Positions 8,597-16,597 of a stretch of 64,000 bases of DNA are shown here, piece by piece. Below the pieces are notes generated by a model that saw nothing but the letters and a program-made list of their open reading frames with translations, did no database searches and was not told the origin of the DNA. Source of the DNA: Cognatundibacterium rivi. Lineage in GTDB: Bacteria > Pseudomonadota > Gammaproteobacteria > Burkholderiales > Burkholderiaceae_D. Made by a program: the position numbers and the translations under genes. Location of the stretch: the NCBI RefSeq assembly GCF_018139565.1, contig NZ_JAGSPK010000003.1:372001-436000 (forward strand). The letters are read 5' to 3'. Each line of letters starts with the position of its first letter. Position 1 is the stretch's first letter.

Positions 8597-9196
8597 TCAG
8601 TCTATCCGCAGATAAGTCTGACGGACGACAGCCGGATCACCGAAATTGAAATGCCACCATTCGCTGTTAATCCCTCTGAAACCCGCATGAAACATGGCTT
8701 GCCGCAAGATGTCTCGATTACTGCGCTGCTGCGCGGTAATGTGTCCGGCCGCCAGCATTTTTTCCTCCAGCGCCGGATGCGATTTTTCCACCATCTCATC
8801 GAAGCCGCTACCCATATCGATTTCTTTGCCTTGCGGATCAAGGATAGTCACATCCACCGCCATGCCAAATGAATGAATAGAACCGCGCGCAGGATCAGCC
8901 ACATACATCTGTAAAGGTGTGCCATCAAGATGCGCCCACAACATCTCCTGTACCCGGTGCGGACGCAAGGCGTCCAGCACAATAATCCGATAGCCCGGAT
9001 GCTGCTCCGCGAGATAGTGTACCGCCTGCTCCAGCGCTGTTGCGGCTTCCCTGTGCAACCATGCGCAATCGAGATCGCCATATAAGTCGCGTCCGACAAA
9101 ATTATCAGCACCGACATAGCGCAGATCAACTGTAATGCCCTCTATCGCGGTAAGGCGACGGAAGTCAGGATGATCAGCAATCAATTCACAACGCAT
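8597..9196 (-). CDS. ddpX: D-alanyl-D-alanine dipeptidase (VanX/DdpX, peptidase M15D)
   Basis: 199 residues from the preferred start. Zinc ligands are seen in SIHSFGMAVDV (His108, Asp115) and in EWWHF (Glu179, His182); the transition-state arginine is in DALRPHR near 78. It splits D-Ala-D-Ala so that the amino acid can be reused. An upstream ATG at 9238 has no ribosome site, whereas the ATG at 9196 has GGAG nine bases before it. No signal peptide is seen, so it is cytosolic like DdpX. Coupled to the downstream serine hydrolase gene and 160 bases after the peptide-binding protein gene. No VanA/VanH genes are present, so a catabolic rather than vancomycin-resistance role is likely. Confidence 0.9.
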   Translation of the reverse strand: MRCELIADHPDFRRLTAIEGITVDLRYVGADNFVGRDLYGDLDCAWLHREAATALEQAVHYLAEQHPGYRIIVLDALRPHRVQEMLWAHLDGTPLQMYVADPARGSIHSFGMAVDVTILDPQGKEIDMGSGFDEMVEKSHPALEEKMLAAGHITAQQRSNRDILRQAMFHAGFRGINSEWWHFNFGDPAVVRQTYLRID

Positions 9197-9355
9197 GTAC
9201 GACTTCTCCAGATAAATCAGACAACAACCAGAACTCATTTCAGCTTGTCAGAATAGAGTTTGCTTTCGCTGTCTTCCAATGAAACTTTACTTGTCACGTA
9301 TAACCGTAACTCATTATTTGATGCGCGTCCTTAATAGTGACGCATACGCCTGTAT

Positions 9356-11164
9356 TTATCGCTTCGCGTTTTGCTTTGCATCCGGCGCGATATCAAGATA
9401 GCGCCAGTTCGTGAAATCGACCGGATGTCGCTGATAATGCAATACCCACGGCTGTCGTATGTCAGCGGATAAAGGATGCACCCGCGGTATCCACGGGTTA
9501 TAAGCATGCATCAGCAAGGCCATTTGACGGTATAACGCGCGCCGTTCCGGCGTGTCTGTCATCGTCAGCGATTTTTCATACAACTGATTAAACGCGGGCA
9601 AATTAAATCGCGCATAATTTGCGCGACCGACATTTGCACCGTATAGCAATTGATAGAAATTCTCACCATCAGGAAAATCAGCGACCCAGTTTGCCTCCGT
9701 CATCTGCACCTGCCCCAGACGGGAAGCTCGCAAGATTTCTGAATGTTTATCGGTTTTAAAACTGATGCGTATGCCGATGGCATCCATCGTTTTACGCCAG
9801 ACTTCATCGCGCAGACGCCCGGTGGTATTGGCCTGACTATGCATCACAAGCTGCAAAGGCTGCCCGTCCGGTAGGCGACGATAGCCGTCGGCACCGCGCT
9901 GATACGAAAAGCGATCAAGCAAAGCATTCGCCAGCGCAGGATCGTAAGGCACTGGACTATTGAAGCTGGCATCGTAGCCAAGTACGTTCGGCGGCAACGG
10001 TGACTGCGCCGGAATCGCCAGACCTTTTTCCATCAGACTGATATCCTCACGACGGTTATAACTCATCGCAATTGCGCGTCTTAACGCAATTTTTTCCTGA
10101 CTATATCCACCGATGACAGGGTCTTCCATATTCATCCAGACATAGTAGGTCTGCAACGGAGAGAATAAAGACAGTTGCACACCTTGCTGTTGCAGATCAG
10201 GCTTCAGTTTGCCGTCTTTCATGACCATATCGGCCAATGGTGGCGGCACCTGTTCCAGCGTATCAAATTCCCGGTTCAGGAAACCCAGAACGCGCGCCTG
10301 CTGCTCTTCGACGATCGCAATCGTGACGCGCGACACCAGGGGAATAGTCCGCCCTTTCAATTCTGCCGCGATCTGCTGTGAGACAGCGTCTTTCCCAGCC
10401 TCGCCATCAAACACCACCTTGCGATAAGCAAGATTCGCATTCAGTACCAAACGAAAACTGCGCTGCCACTCACCCAGCATAAACGGCCCGGTACCAACCG
10501 GATGATTGCCCGCCTGATTGCCGTAGCTCGCTATCACTTCTCTGGCAACGGCAGAGGTCGCCGTCGTCGCCAGAATAAACAAAAAGTTGTTATCGGGCGC
10601 ATTCAGTCGTATGCGTAAGGTATAGCGATCCAATGCCTGCAGGCCGGGAATGGCGGCATTGCTATCGAATTTCCATCCAGGTGCGGCTTGCAGATTGCGC
10701 AGTTTTTCGTCGCCCAGCAACTTACCTTCAAACATGAATAGCCACGGTGATTTCAGCGCTGGATCATATAGGCGCCGTATGCTGTACACATAATCGTCAG
10801 CAGTTAATTCGCGTACTTTTCCTTTGAATGCGGGGTCGGGGGTGAAATGGATGCCCGCTTGCAAATGCAGTGTATATGTCTTGCCGCCATCGCTGATTTC
10901 CGGCATCGCCTTCAGGGTATTCGGTTTCAATCTGACCGGACGCGCCAGATAATCGTAGCGCAGCATAGGTTCAAAAATATTCTCATTAATGCTGAGCGTT
11001 GCGATATCGGAAGCCACGGCCGGATCGAGAGCACTTTCAGGCGTCGTCAGTAAAACATTCAGCGTTTTTCCCGATACCGCTGGCGCCGCGTGTATATTCA
11101 ATGAGCACAGCAACAAAGCCACAAAAGCGCACAGCGTGCGCAGCCAGAGCATTACTTGCTTCAT
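9356..11164 (-). CDS. Periplasmic oligopeptide-binding protein (SBP_bac_5), orphan
   Basis: 602 residues. An N-terminal signal peptide ends near AHAAPA-type residues 25-30 (LCSLNIHAAPA). The body is an extracellular solute-binding protein family 5 domain, like OppA, MppA and DppA. The start ATG at 11164 overlaps the stop of the upstream amidohydrolase gene (ATGA), showing tight coupling. No ABC permease or ATPase lies nearby, so it must share a transporter encoded elsewhere, as MppA shares OppBCDF for murein tripeptide uptake. Murein peptide binding is inferred from context. Confidence 0.86.
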   Translation of the reverse strand: MKQVMLWLRTLCAFVALLLCSLNIHAAPAVSGKTLNVLLTTPESALDPAVASDIATLSINENIFEPMLRYDYLARPVRLKPNTLKAMPEISDGGKTYTLHLQAGIHFTPDPAFKGKVRELTADDYVYSIRRLYDPALKSPWLFMFEGKLLGDEKLRNLQAAPGWKFDSNAAIPGLQALDRYTLRIRLNAPDNNFLFILATTATSAVAREVIASYGNQAGNHPVGTGPFMLGEWQRSFRLVLNANLAYRKVVFDGEAGKDAVSQQIAAELKGRTIPLVSRVTIAIVEEQQARVLGFLNREFDTLEQVPPPLADMVMKDGKLKPDLQQQGVQLSLFSPLQTYYVWMNMEDPVIGGYSQEKIALRRAIAMSYNRREDISLMEKGLAIPAQSPLPPNVLGYDASFNSPVPYDPALANALLDRFSYQRGADGYRRLPDGQPLQLVMHSQANTTGRLRDEVWRKTMDAIGIRISFKTDKHSEILRASRLGQVQMTEANWVADFPDGENFYQLLYGANVGRANYARFNLPAFNQLYEKSLTMTDTPERRALYRQMALLMHAYNPWIPRVHPLSADIRQPWVLHYQRHPVDFTNWRYLDIAPDAKQNAKR

Positions 11165-12159
11165 GCGTTTTCTTTCTGAATTCTGTCGCTGTAACGGGTG
11201 ATATAAAACCACTCCTCGCCACAATGCGCCCCAGCATCGGGGAAAATCATACGGCCATCCATTTCCGCCCTGACCTCGCCGCCATCATGACGGAGACCGA
11301 TCAGATCGCCTTTTTTCACTTCATCAAAACTGCGCCATTCGCGGACGAAATGATCGTCGTCGTGGAGCTTATCGATCACATCGTAAATACGCAGGGTTTC
11401 CATTGCTTGGGTCGCAATGGGATGATCAGCTTTGATGATGCCAAGGTGCGTCAGCGTATTGATAATCGCGCGGTAAGCGACTTCCGGTGCCTGCGGATCA
11501 AGGTGTTGCCCACATTCCAGCGTGACGGCATATCCGCCAACAGAGCGCATATATTCGGTAGTACCGACACCGAACTGGGTATTCGCGTTCGCCAGCATTT
11601 TGGCATCAGCATCCGGTCCCAGTCTTTGCTGACGGCGGGCGACACCGCGCGCATACGTGCTCAGCCAGCCATCCACCATGCGATGCACACCCAGACGCCG
11701 CGCCATCGCAAGCTCGGCTTCTGCATGCCGGAAAGGTTCGATATCGCCATTGTTATTTTCCGGCCCGACCAGAACGAAAGCCTCGCCTTCACCACGGAAA
11801 GAATGCAGGTCGAGTAAGACATCGTGCTCCGCCAGTAAAGGGCACAACCAGTTGGCAATGTGATCCTCAAACTCCACTGGCGTTGCCGTTGGCAACAAGC
11901 GACGGTTCAGATTGCGGTCGCCCTGTCTTTCGCCGCGCTGATAAGCCAGCGGATTTGTGACCGGTACGAAAGTCACACAACCGGACACGATCTGAATGAT
12001 GCCAGCGTCGATTTCAGCAATCACGCGCCGTATCGCCTTCGTGCCACAAATCTCGTTGCCATGCACCGCACCGGTAATGATGATACGCGGCCCGGGAAGC
12101 GTTGACTGATAGTGCTGACTGTTAAAAAACAAATGTTGCGAACTCATACTTATACTCAT
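11161..12159 (-). CDS. AstE/aspartoacylase-family zinc amidohydrolase
   Basis: 332 residues of the succinylglutamate desuccinylase/aspartoacylase family, related to M14 carboxypeptidases. Zinc ligands: HGNE (His33, Glu36) and DLHS (His119). The substrate-binding arginines are in RNLNRR (82-87) and the catalytic glutamate is probably in TLECGQH near 216. The long C-terminal beta domain is present. No signal peptide. The AstE role in arginine catabolism is unlikely here because no ast genes flank it. Coupling to a peptide-binding protein suggests it trims an acylated or gamma-linked amino acid or peptide. The substrate is not resolved. Confidence 0.82.
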   Translation of the reverse strand: MSISMSSQHLFFNSQHYQSTLPGPRIIITGAVHGNEICGTKAIRRVIAEIDAGIIQIVSGCVTFVPVTNPLAYQRGERQGDRNLNRRLLPTATPVEFEDHIANWLCPLLAEHDVLLDLHSFRGEGEAFVLVGPENNNGDIEPFRHAEAELAMARRLGVHRMVDGWLSTYARGVARRQQRLGPDADAKMLANANTQFGVGTTEYMRSVGGYAVTLECGQHLDPQAPEVAYRAIINTLTHLGIIKADHPIATQAMETLRIYDVIDKLHDDDHFVREWRSFDEVKKGDLIGLRHDGGEVRAEMDGRMIFPDAGAHCGEEWFYITRYSDRIQKENA

Positions 12160-12226
12160 TCCAGACTAAAACGACGCCGTATTTTTGTTTATTACTTCTT
12201 ACTTATACTTACTTATAGGACTAACG

Positions 12227-12265
12227 AAAAATTGCCCCGGCAAGGAGACATAACGCCGCCGGGGC
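12227..12265 (-). terminator. Intrinsic terminator after the AmpG-type gene
   Basis: On the minus strand GCCCCGGC (12265-12258) pairs with GCCGGGGC (12241-12234) and is followed by AATTTTT. It separates the ampG-like gene from the amidohydrolase/binding-protein operon on the same strand. Confidence 0.7.
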
Positions 12266-12288
12266 GGTTTTGCGTCAGTCCCTCAGTT

Positions 12289-12330
12289 TTACTTCTTACC
12301 ATTTACTTCTTACCATTTACTTCTTACCAA
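12289..12330. repeat. 14-bp tandem repeat x3 across the stop codon of the AmpG-type gene
   Basis: TTACTTCTTACCAT occurs at 12289-12302 and 12303-12316, with a 13-base match from 12317. The last copy is the end of the permease gene (codons for GKK and the stop), so the gene end has been duplicated twice into the 3-prime region. It is probably replication slippage. Confidence 0.85.
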
Positions 12331-13612
12331 ACTCGGGATCAACCTTAATCAGAGCGGTCACAATAAAGGTCGGGATCGCGGCAAGACAAATCCAGACAAA
12401 GAAATTCGCGTATCCCAGCGTTGCCTGCAGCCAGCCACTAAACATACCGGGCAGCATCATGCTCATCGCCATGAAGCCGGTACAGATCGCATAATGCGCC
12501 GTCTTGTGTTCCCCATCGGCAATCATGATCATATACAGCACATAAGCGGTGAAACCGAAGCCATAGCCCATTTGCTCTATCGCCACGGCGGCACCGACCA
12601 GATAAATATTTTGTGGCTGTACGAATGCCAGATAGACATACACGATATGCGGCACGTTGATTGCCAGCGCCATCGGCCACAGACAACGCTTCAGGCCATA
12701 AATTGAAATCAGCGCACCACCGGCGAGGCCGCCCAGCGTCAGCGCGATCATGCCGCCGGTACCGTAAACAATACCAACCGCCTGCGTCGATAAACCCAGC
12801 CCGCCCTTATCCAGACTATCGAGCAAAAACGGCGGCGCCATTTTGACTAATTGCGCCTCGCCGAAGCGATATAGCAACAGGAAAGCGATCGTCAGCAGAA
12901 TATTTTTTTTCTTAATGAATTTACCGAAGATGGTAAAAAAGGTCGCGACCACCTGATTCGGATCACCCTGCGCGTGATCGCTGCCCGGTCTGGGCAAAGC
13001 CCATTTGTGATACAGCGACAGACTCACAAACATCGCCGCCAGCACGCCGAAAACGACCATCCAGCCAAAGGCGACATTGCCGGTCAGATCTCGCAGCGTT
13101 CCGGCAAGATAGACCAGCGCGCCCTGTCCCGTCAGCATGGAAAAACGGAAAAACATACTGCGCACACCGACGAATGCCGCTTGCTGATGCTGTTCCAGCG
13201 CCAGCATATAAAAGCCGTCGCTGCTGATGTCATGCGTGGCAGCACCAAATGCCAACAGCCAGAACACCAGTAAGGTCATCTGAAAAAAACTGCTCATCGG
13301 TATCGTGAATGCGACCAGTCCGAATAAAGCACCAATGACCAGTTCCAGCGTAATCACCCAGAAACGCTTGGTCTTGAACATATCCACAAACGGCGACCAT
13401 AAGGGCTTGATCACAAATGGCAGATATAACCAGCTGGTGTACAGCGCGATATCGGCATTGGAAATACCCATGTTCTTGTACATAATGACGGACAAGGTCA
13501 TCACAACCACATAGGGAATGCCCTGACTGAAATACAATGAGGGTATCCAGCGCCAGGCGCCGGTCGCAGGTGTTTGTTCAGTATCGTTGGCAGTTGTGAC
13601 GTCTGTTGTCAT
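12317..13612 (-). CDS. ampG: AmpG-type major facilitator permease
   Basis: 431 residues with about twelve membrane segments. The N-terminal region (WIPSLYFSQGIPYVVV followed by a short loop) is typical of the AmpG/acetyl-CoA transporter branch of the major facilitator superfamily. AmpG imports anhydro-muropeptides into the cytosol. The start at the ATG 13612 is preferred over an upstream TTG at 13660. The gene is divergent from the sugar kinase across 282 bases. The assignment to muropeptides leans on its neighbours; the family also contains siderophore and nucleotide-sugar relatives. Confidence 0.82.
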   Translation of the reverse strand: MTTDVTTANDTEQTPATGAWRWIPSLYFSQGIPYVVVMTLSVIMYKNMGISNADIALYTSWLYLPFVIKPLWSPFVDMFKTKRFWVITLELVIGALFGLVAFTIPMSSFFQMTLLVFWLLAFGAATHDISSDGFYMLALEQHQQAAFVGVRSMFFRFSMLTGQGALVYLAGTLRDLTGNVAFGWMVVFGVLAAMFVSLSLYHKWALPRPGSDHAQGDPNQVVATFFTIFGKFIKKKNILLTIAFLLLYRFGEAQLVKMAPPFLLDSLDKGGLGLSTQAVGIVYGTGGMIALTLGGLAGGALISIYGLKRCLWPMALAINVPHIVYVYLAFVQPQNIYLVGAAVAIEQMGYGFGFTAYVLYMIMIADGEHKTAHYAICTGFMAMSMMLPGMFSGWLQATLGYANFFVWICLAAIPTFIVTALIKVDPEFGKK

Positions 13613-13689
13613 CGTGTGAGTTTTTCTTGGTGAACTACTGCAATTACATCTTCCCAGCAAAATTACCGGAAGACGATTGAATTTTTACG

Positions 13690-13708
13690 CTTTGCTCATA
13701 GAGTAAAG
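13690..13708. promoter_or_regulatory. Inverted repeat in the ampG/kinase divergent region
   Basis: CTTTGCTC (13690-13697) and GAGTAAAG (13701-13708) match at 7 of 8 positions around ATA. It is positioned to control both divergent genes. The core resembles the palindrome at 5091-5110, so both could bind the LysR protein of this island. Confidence 0.35.
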
Positions 13709-13894
13709 TTATACGTTGGCTTGATATTTTCATTTTCTGCGTGTCGCAAAAGCGACCTATGATAAACGAAGCAAACACGGATTGAGTATGGCAGTTAAAA
13801 AACGCTGATGTTTCGTAAAAAATGAGAGGGCAGGCAACGCCACAGCGCTTAATCGGACAATATCCAACAATATTAGAGAACAGATCATCACAAT

Positions 13895-14848
13895 ATGAAC
13901 CCAGCAGATTTTGTTTTTCCCGGCATCAGAGACAACGCATCAGCGCTGGCTTTGGGCATAGATACGGGCGGAACACAGACACGCTGGGCGCTGGCAACGG
14001 CCAATGAAGACATCATCGCCAGCGGCACCGCGGCGGGATTGACGGCTCTGCAACTCAAGACGCAGCAGGGCAAACAGGAATTCGCGCAAGTTTTTTCCGA
14101 CCTCGCTGCGGCGGCACGCAGCCACGGTAACTTACAGACAGTCAGAGTCGGCATTACCGGTTTCAGCGATGATATGCGTGCCGTCATTCTGGAGATGCTG
14201 ACCGGTATTCTGCACATGCCGGAACCATGTATTCGCCTCGGTACCGACATCGAAATTGCGTATCTGGATAGTTTTAAACCAGGAACCGGCTATCTGGTCT
14301 ATGCAGGTACAGGTTCTATCGCCGCTTATATCGACGAGGCCGGGCAATTTCATCGTGCAGGTGGCCGCGGCTATTTATTGGACGATGGCGGCAGCGGTTT
14401 CTGGATCGCCCGCGAAGCAGTGCGCCATATCTGGCGCGCAGAAGATGAATGCCCGGGAACATCACGTGAATCGCTGCTCGCAAAAGAAATATTCAAAGCA
14501 ATCGGCGGTGGCGATTGGGACAAATCCAAAGATTTCATGTATCACCACAGCCGCGGTGACATCGGTAAACTGGCGTTGGCGGTTGCCGCCTGCGCGAATA
14601 CGGATGAAGTCGCAGCCGATATTTTAAAAAGAGCCGGGCAAGAACTGGCACGACTGGGAATGGCGATGTGCAAGCGTTTCGGCAACAAGCCTGTGGTTCT
14701 CAGCGGGCGGGTACTTGAACTCCATCCATTCATTGCAGCATCTTGTCGTACTCATTTACCTTCAGACATCAGCTTACGTACCAGTATTTGCCAGGCACAT
14801 TTTTCGGCAGCCCGGCTCGCTGCCAGACAACTTACATTACTCTCATGA
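13895..14848 (+). CDS. BadF/BadG/BcrA/BcrD-type kinase, likely GlcNAc/MurNAc kinase
   Basis: 317 residues of the actin-like ATPase superfamily. The N-terminal phosphate loop is GIDTGGTQTRWALA (about residues 22-35); a second nucleotide motif, VYAGTGSIAAYI, lies near 140; and GGRGYLLDDGGSGFWI follows near 155. Members include eukaryotic GlcNAc kinase and Clostridium MurK, which phosphorylates MurNAc and GlcNAc. Next to murQ, which needs MurNAc-6-phosphate, a MurK-like role is attractive because no AnmK is seen. The stop overlaps the start of the amidase gene (ATGA), so the products are co-translated. Confidence 0.85.
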   Translation: MNPADFVFPGIRDNASALALGIDTGGTQTRWALATANEDIIASGTAAGLTALQLKTQQGKQEFAQVFSDLAAAARSHGNLQTVRVGITGFSDDMRAVILEMLTGILHMPEPCIRLGTDIEIAYLDSFKPGTGYLVYAGTGSIAAYIDEAGQFHRAGGRGYLLDDGGSGFWIAREAVRHIWRAEDECPGTSRESLLAKEIFKAIGGGDWDKSKDFMYHHSRGDIGKLALAVAACANTDEVAADILKRAGQELARLGMAMCKRFGNKPVVLSGRVLELHPFIAASCRTHLPSDISLRTSICQAHFSAARLAARQLTLLS

Positions 14849-15633
14849 AAAAATTACTCTTACTCGGATTTCTCGCCGCCTTCCTCACCGGCTGCGCTAC
14901 ATCACGGATCGACTCCAGCATCTCGGCGAAAAGCCAGGAAAACCGCGTGCAATTCCTGATCCTGCATTACACCGCGATTGATGAGCCGACCTCGCTCAAG
15001 GTGTTGAGCCAGCAAGGCGTCAGCAGTCACTATCTGGTCGGCGATCAGACCCCGGTCAAAGTCTGGCAACTCGTTGACGAAAGTAAAATGTCGTATCACG
15101 CCGGACTCAGCGACTGGAAAGGCTACAGCCGCCTGAACGCCAGCTCTATCGGCATCGAAATTGTGAATCTGGGCTTCCGCGATACGCCGGAAGGCCGCAC
15201 CTATTTCCCTTTCCCGCAGGCACAGATAGACCGCGTCATTGCGCTGGTGAAAGATATCGTTGCCCGCCATCAGATACGTCCTGAATACATACTTGGTCAT
15301 TCCGATATTGCGCCGCAACGCAAGTCTGATCCGGGTCCACTGTTTCCGTGGAAACAACTGGCTGACGCGGGTCTGATTCCGTGGCCAGACGCAACCCAGG
15401 TTGCCCAACGCTTGCCTATCTATGAAGAGCAGTTACCGGACGTCAGCTGGTATCAGAAAAAACTGGCGCAGCATGGCTACAACACACCGCAAACCGGGGT
15501 ACTGGATGAAGCGACAAAAAATGTGCTGATCGCGTTTCAAACGAAATATCGCCCCGAAAAATTTGATGGCATGCCTGACGCTCAGACTGCCGCCATGCTG
15601 GATGTTCTGACGGCGAACACGAAGACTCGATAA
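14845..15633 (+). CDS. amiD: AmiD-like N-acetylmuramoyl-L-alanine amidase lipoprotein with peptidoglycan-binding domain
   Basis: 262 residues. Lipobox LTGC gives lipid-modified Cys17. The Amidase_2 domain covers about 35-175: zinc ligands His41, His152 and Asp162, and catalytic Glu105, close to E. coli AmiD (His50, His151, Asp161, Glu104). A PG_binding_1 domain covers about 195-255. It cuts the amide between MurNAc or anhydroMurNAc and L-Ala, in the periplasm on the outer membrane. The true start is the ATG at 14845, overlapping the kinase stop; the longer upstream reading frame lacks a credible start. Confidence 0.92.
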   Translation: MKKLLLLGFLAAFLTGCATSRIDSSISAKSQENRVQFLILHYTAIDEPTSLKVLSQQGVSSHYLVGDQTPVKVWQLVDESKMSYHAGLSDWKGYSRLNASSIGIEIVNLGFRDTPEGRTYFPFPQAQIDRVIALVKDIVARHQIRPEYILGHSDIAPQRKSDPGPLFPWKQLADAGLIPWPDATQVAQRLPIYEEQLPDVSWYQKKLAQHGYNTPQTGVLDEATKNVLIAFQTKYRPEKFDGMPDAQTAAMLDVLTANTKTR

Positions 15634-16128
15634 ATGCTGGATGCACTGGGGATAAACGCGGAAATACTGGAGCGGCGCGGCTTCGTTGCGGTATCTGAAG
15701 CGACTGCTCTGGTGCTTGCCGAGGTGGGAGAGGATGGGCGCGAATATCTGCTGACACCCGCCACCAATCAGGCCTGGCAAGCGATGAAAAATGCCGCTGC
15801 CGCTGACGGTATTGCCCTGCTGATGATTTCAGCCTTTCGCAGCATCACGCGTCAGGTTGAAATCATCCAGACCAAACTTGCGGCAGGGCAGAAAATTCAT
15901 GACATCTTGCAAGTCTGTGCGCCGCCGGGATATAGCGAACATCACACTGGACGGGCTATTGACATCGCCACGCCGGAAGATCCTGAGTTGGAAATCTCGT
16001 TTGACACCACGGCAGCATTTCGGTGGTTGCAACAACATGCACACGCATTTGGTTTTGAAATGTCTTACCCGCCAGAAAATCACAGCGGATACCAATACGA
16101 ACCATGGCACTGGTGTTTCCAACGCTGA
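15634..16128 (+). CDS. VanY/LdcB-type D-alanyl-D-alanine (or L,D-) carboxypeptidase, peptidase M15B
   Basis: 164 residues. Zinc motifs: SEHHTGRAID (His103, Asp110) and EPWHW (Glu156, His159); AFRSITRQ near 68-75 carries the substrate arginine. The start follows the amidase stop with no gap. There is no signal peptide or membrane segment, whereas VanY is usually membrane-anchored, so this may be a cytosolic enzyme removing the terminal D-Ala from imported muropeptides, replacing LdcA, which is not seen here. D,D- versus L,D-specificity is not decidable by eye. Confidence 0.88.
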   Translation: MLDALGINAEILERRGFVAVSEATALVLAEVGEDGREYLLTPATNQAWQAMKNAAAADGIALLMISAFRSITRQVEIIQTKLAAGQKIHDILQVCAPPGYSEHHTGRAIDIATPEDPELEISFDTTAAFRWLQQHAHAFGFEMSYPPENHSGYQYEPWHWCFQR

Positions 16129-16280
16129 ACACGTCAGACCTGAAGCTGAGAAAACAGGGATGTTCGTCGCGGATAAAAACACTCTGTTCCCGCCAAATGA
16201 CGCTTTGTCGCAAACGGTTCGCCTTCCCTTATCGCACCCACTAAAGTGACTTCACTCACTCGATATGGAAAGGACATGGT

Positions 16281-16370
16281 ATGAAACTCACCGCAAATAT
16301 GGATGGCGTCGTCATCGCCGCAATCGCTCTGGTTATGCTGAGCAATCTGATTCATCAGTTACTGGCCTGA
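16281..16370 (+). CDS. 29-residue single-span membrane microprotein
   Basis: A small reading frame from an ATG with AAGGA six bases upstream, ending in TGA. It is almost entirely one hydrophobic helix (DGVVIAAIALVMLSNLIHQL) after a short polar start. It ends 5 bases before the next small membrane protein, so the two look like a translational pair. I recognise no family. The good ribosome site and the spacing are the only support. Confidence 0.5.
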   Translation: MKLTANMDGVVIAAIALVMLSNLIHQLLA

Positions 16371-16375
16371 GCATC

Positions 16376-16567
16376 ATGCTGACCCTGCTGATTTGGATCA
16401 TTTTATTTGTATTGTGCTGGCCGCTGGCAATCATGGCGCTGTTGCTGTATCCCCTATTCTGGCTGCTGTTACTGCCATTCAGAATACTCGGGATTGCCGT
16501 TGATGGCGTTTTCGAATTACTGCGTGCGATTGTCATGTTGCCAGCACGTTTGCTGGGTGGGCGCTGA
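16376..16567 (+). CDS. 63-residue two-span membrane protein of unknown function
   Basis: Starts at an ATG 5 bases after the previous microprotein stop. Two or three hydrophobic stretches alternate with prolines and end in a basic, amphipathic tail (LPARLLGGR). A longer frame from 16265 would add a highly charged, non-conserved-looking leader and is rejected. No family is recognised. It may form a complex with the 29-residue protein before it. Confidence 0.6.
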   Translation: MLTLLIWIILFVLCWPLAIMALLLYPLFWLLLLPFRILGIAVDGVFELLRAIVMLPARLLGGR

Positions 16568-16597
16568 ACAATCGCCGCGAAATGAATGTACGCTGTT

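Noticed and set aside
10999-11817. 272-codon plus-strand frame across the amidohydrolase and peptide-binding protein genes
   Set aside because: It runs antisense over two well-supported genes and crosses their coupled start/stop; composition is as expected for a shadow.
16129-16280. Possible small gene or attachment site after the carboxypeptidase gene
   Set aside because: No ribosome site, repeat or integrase signal; frames here are continuations of shadows.
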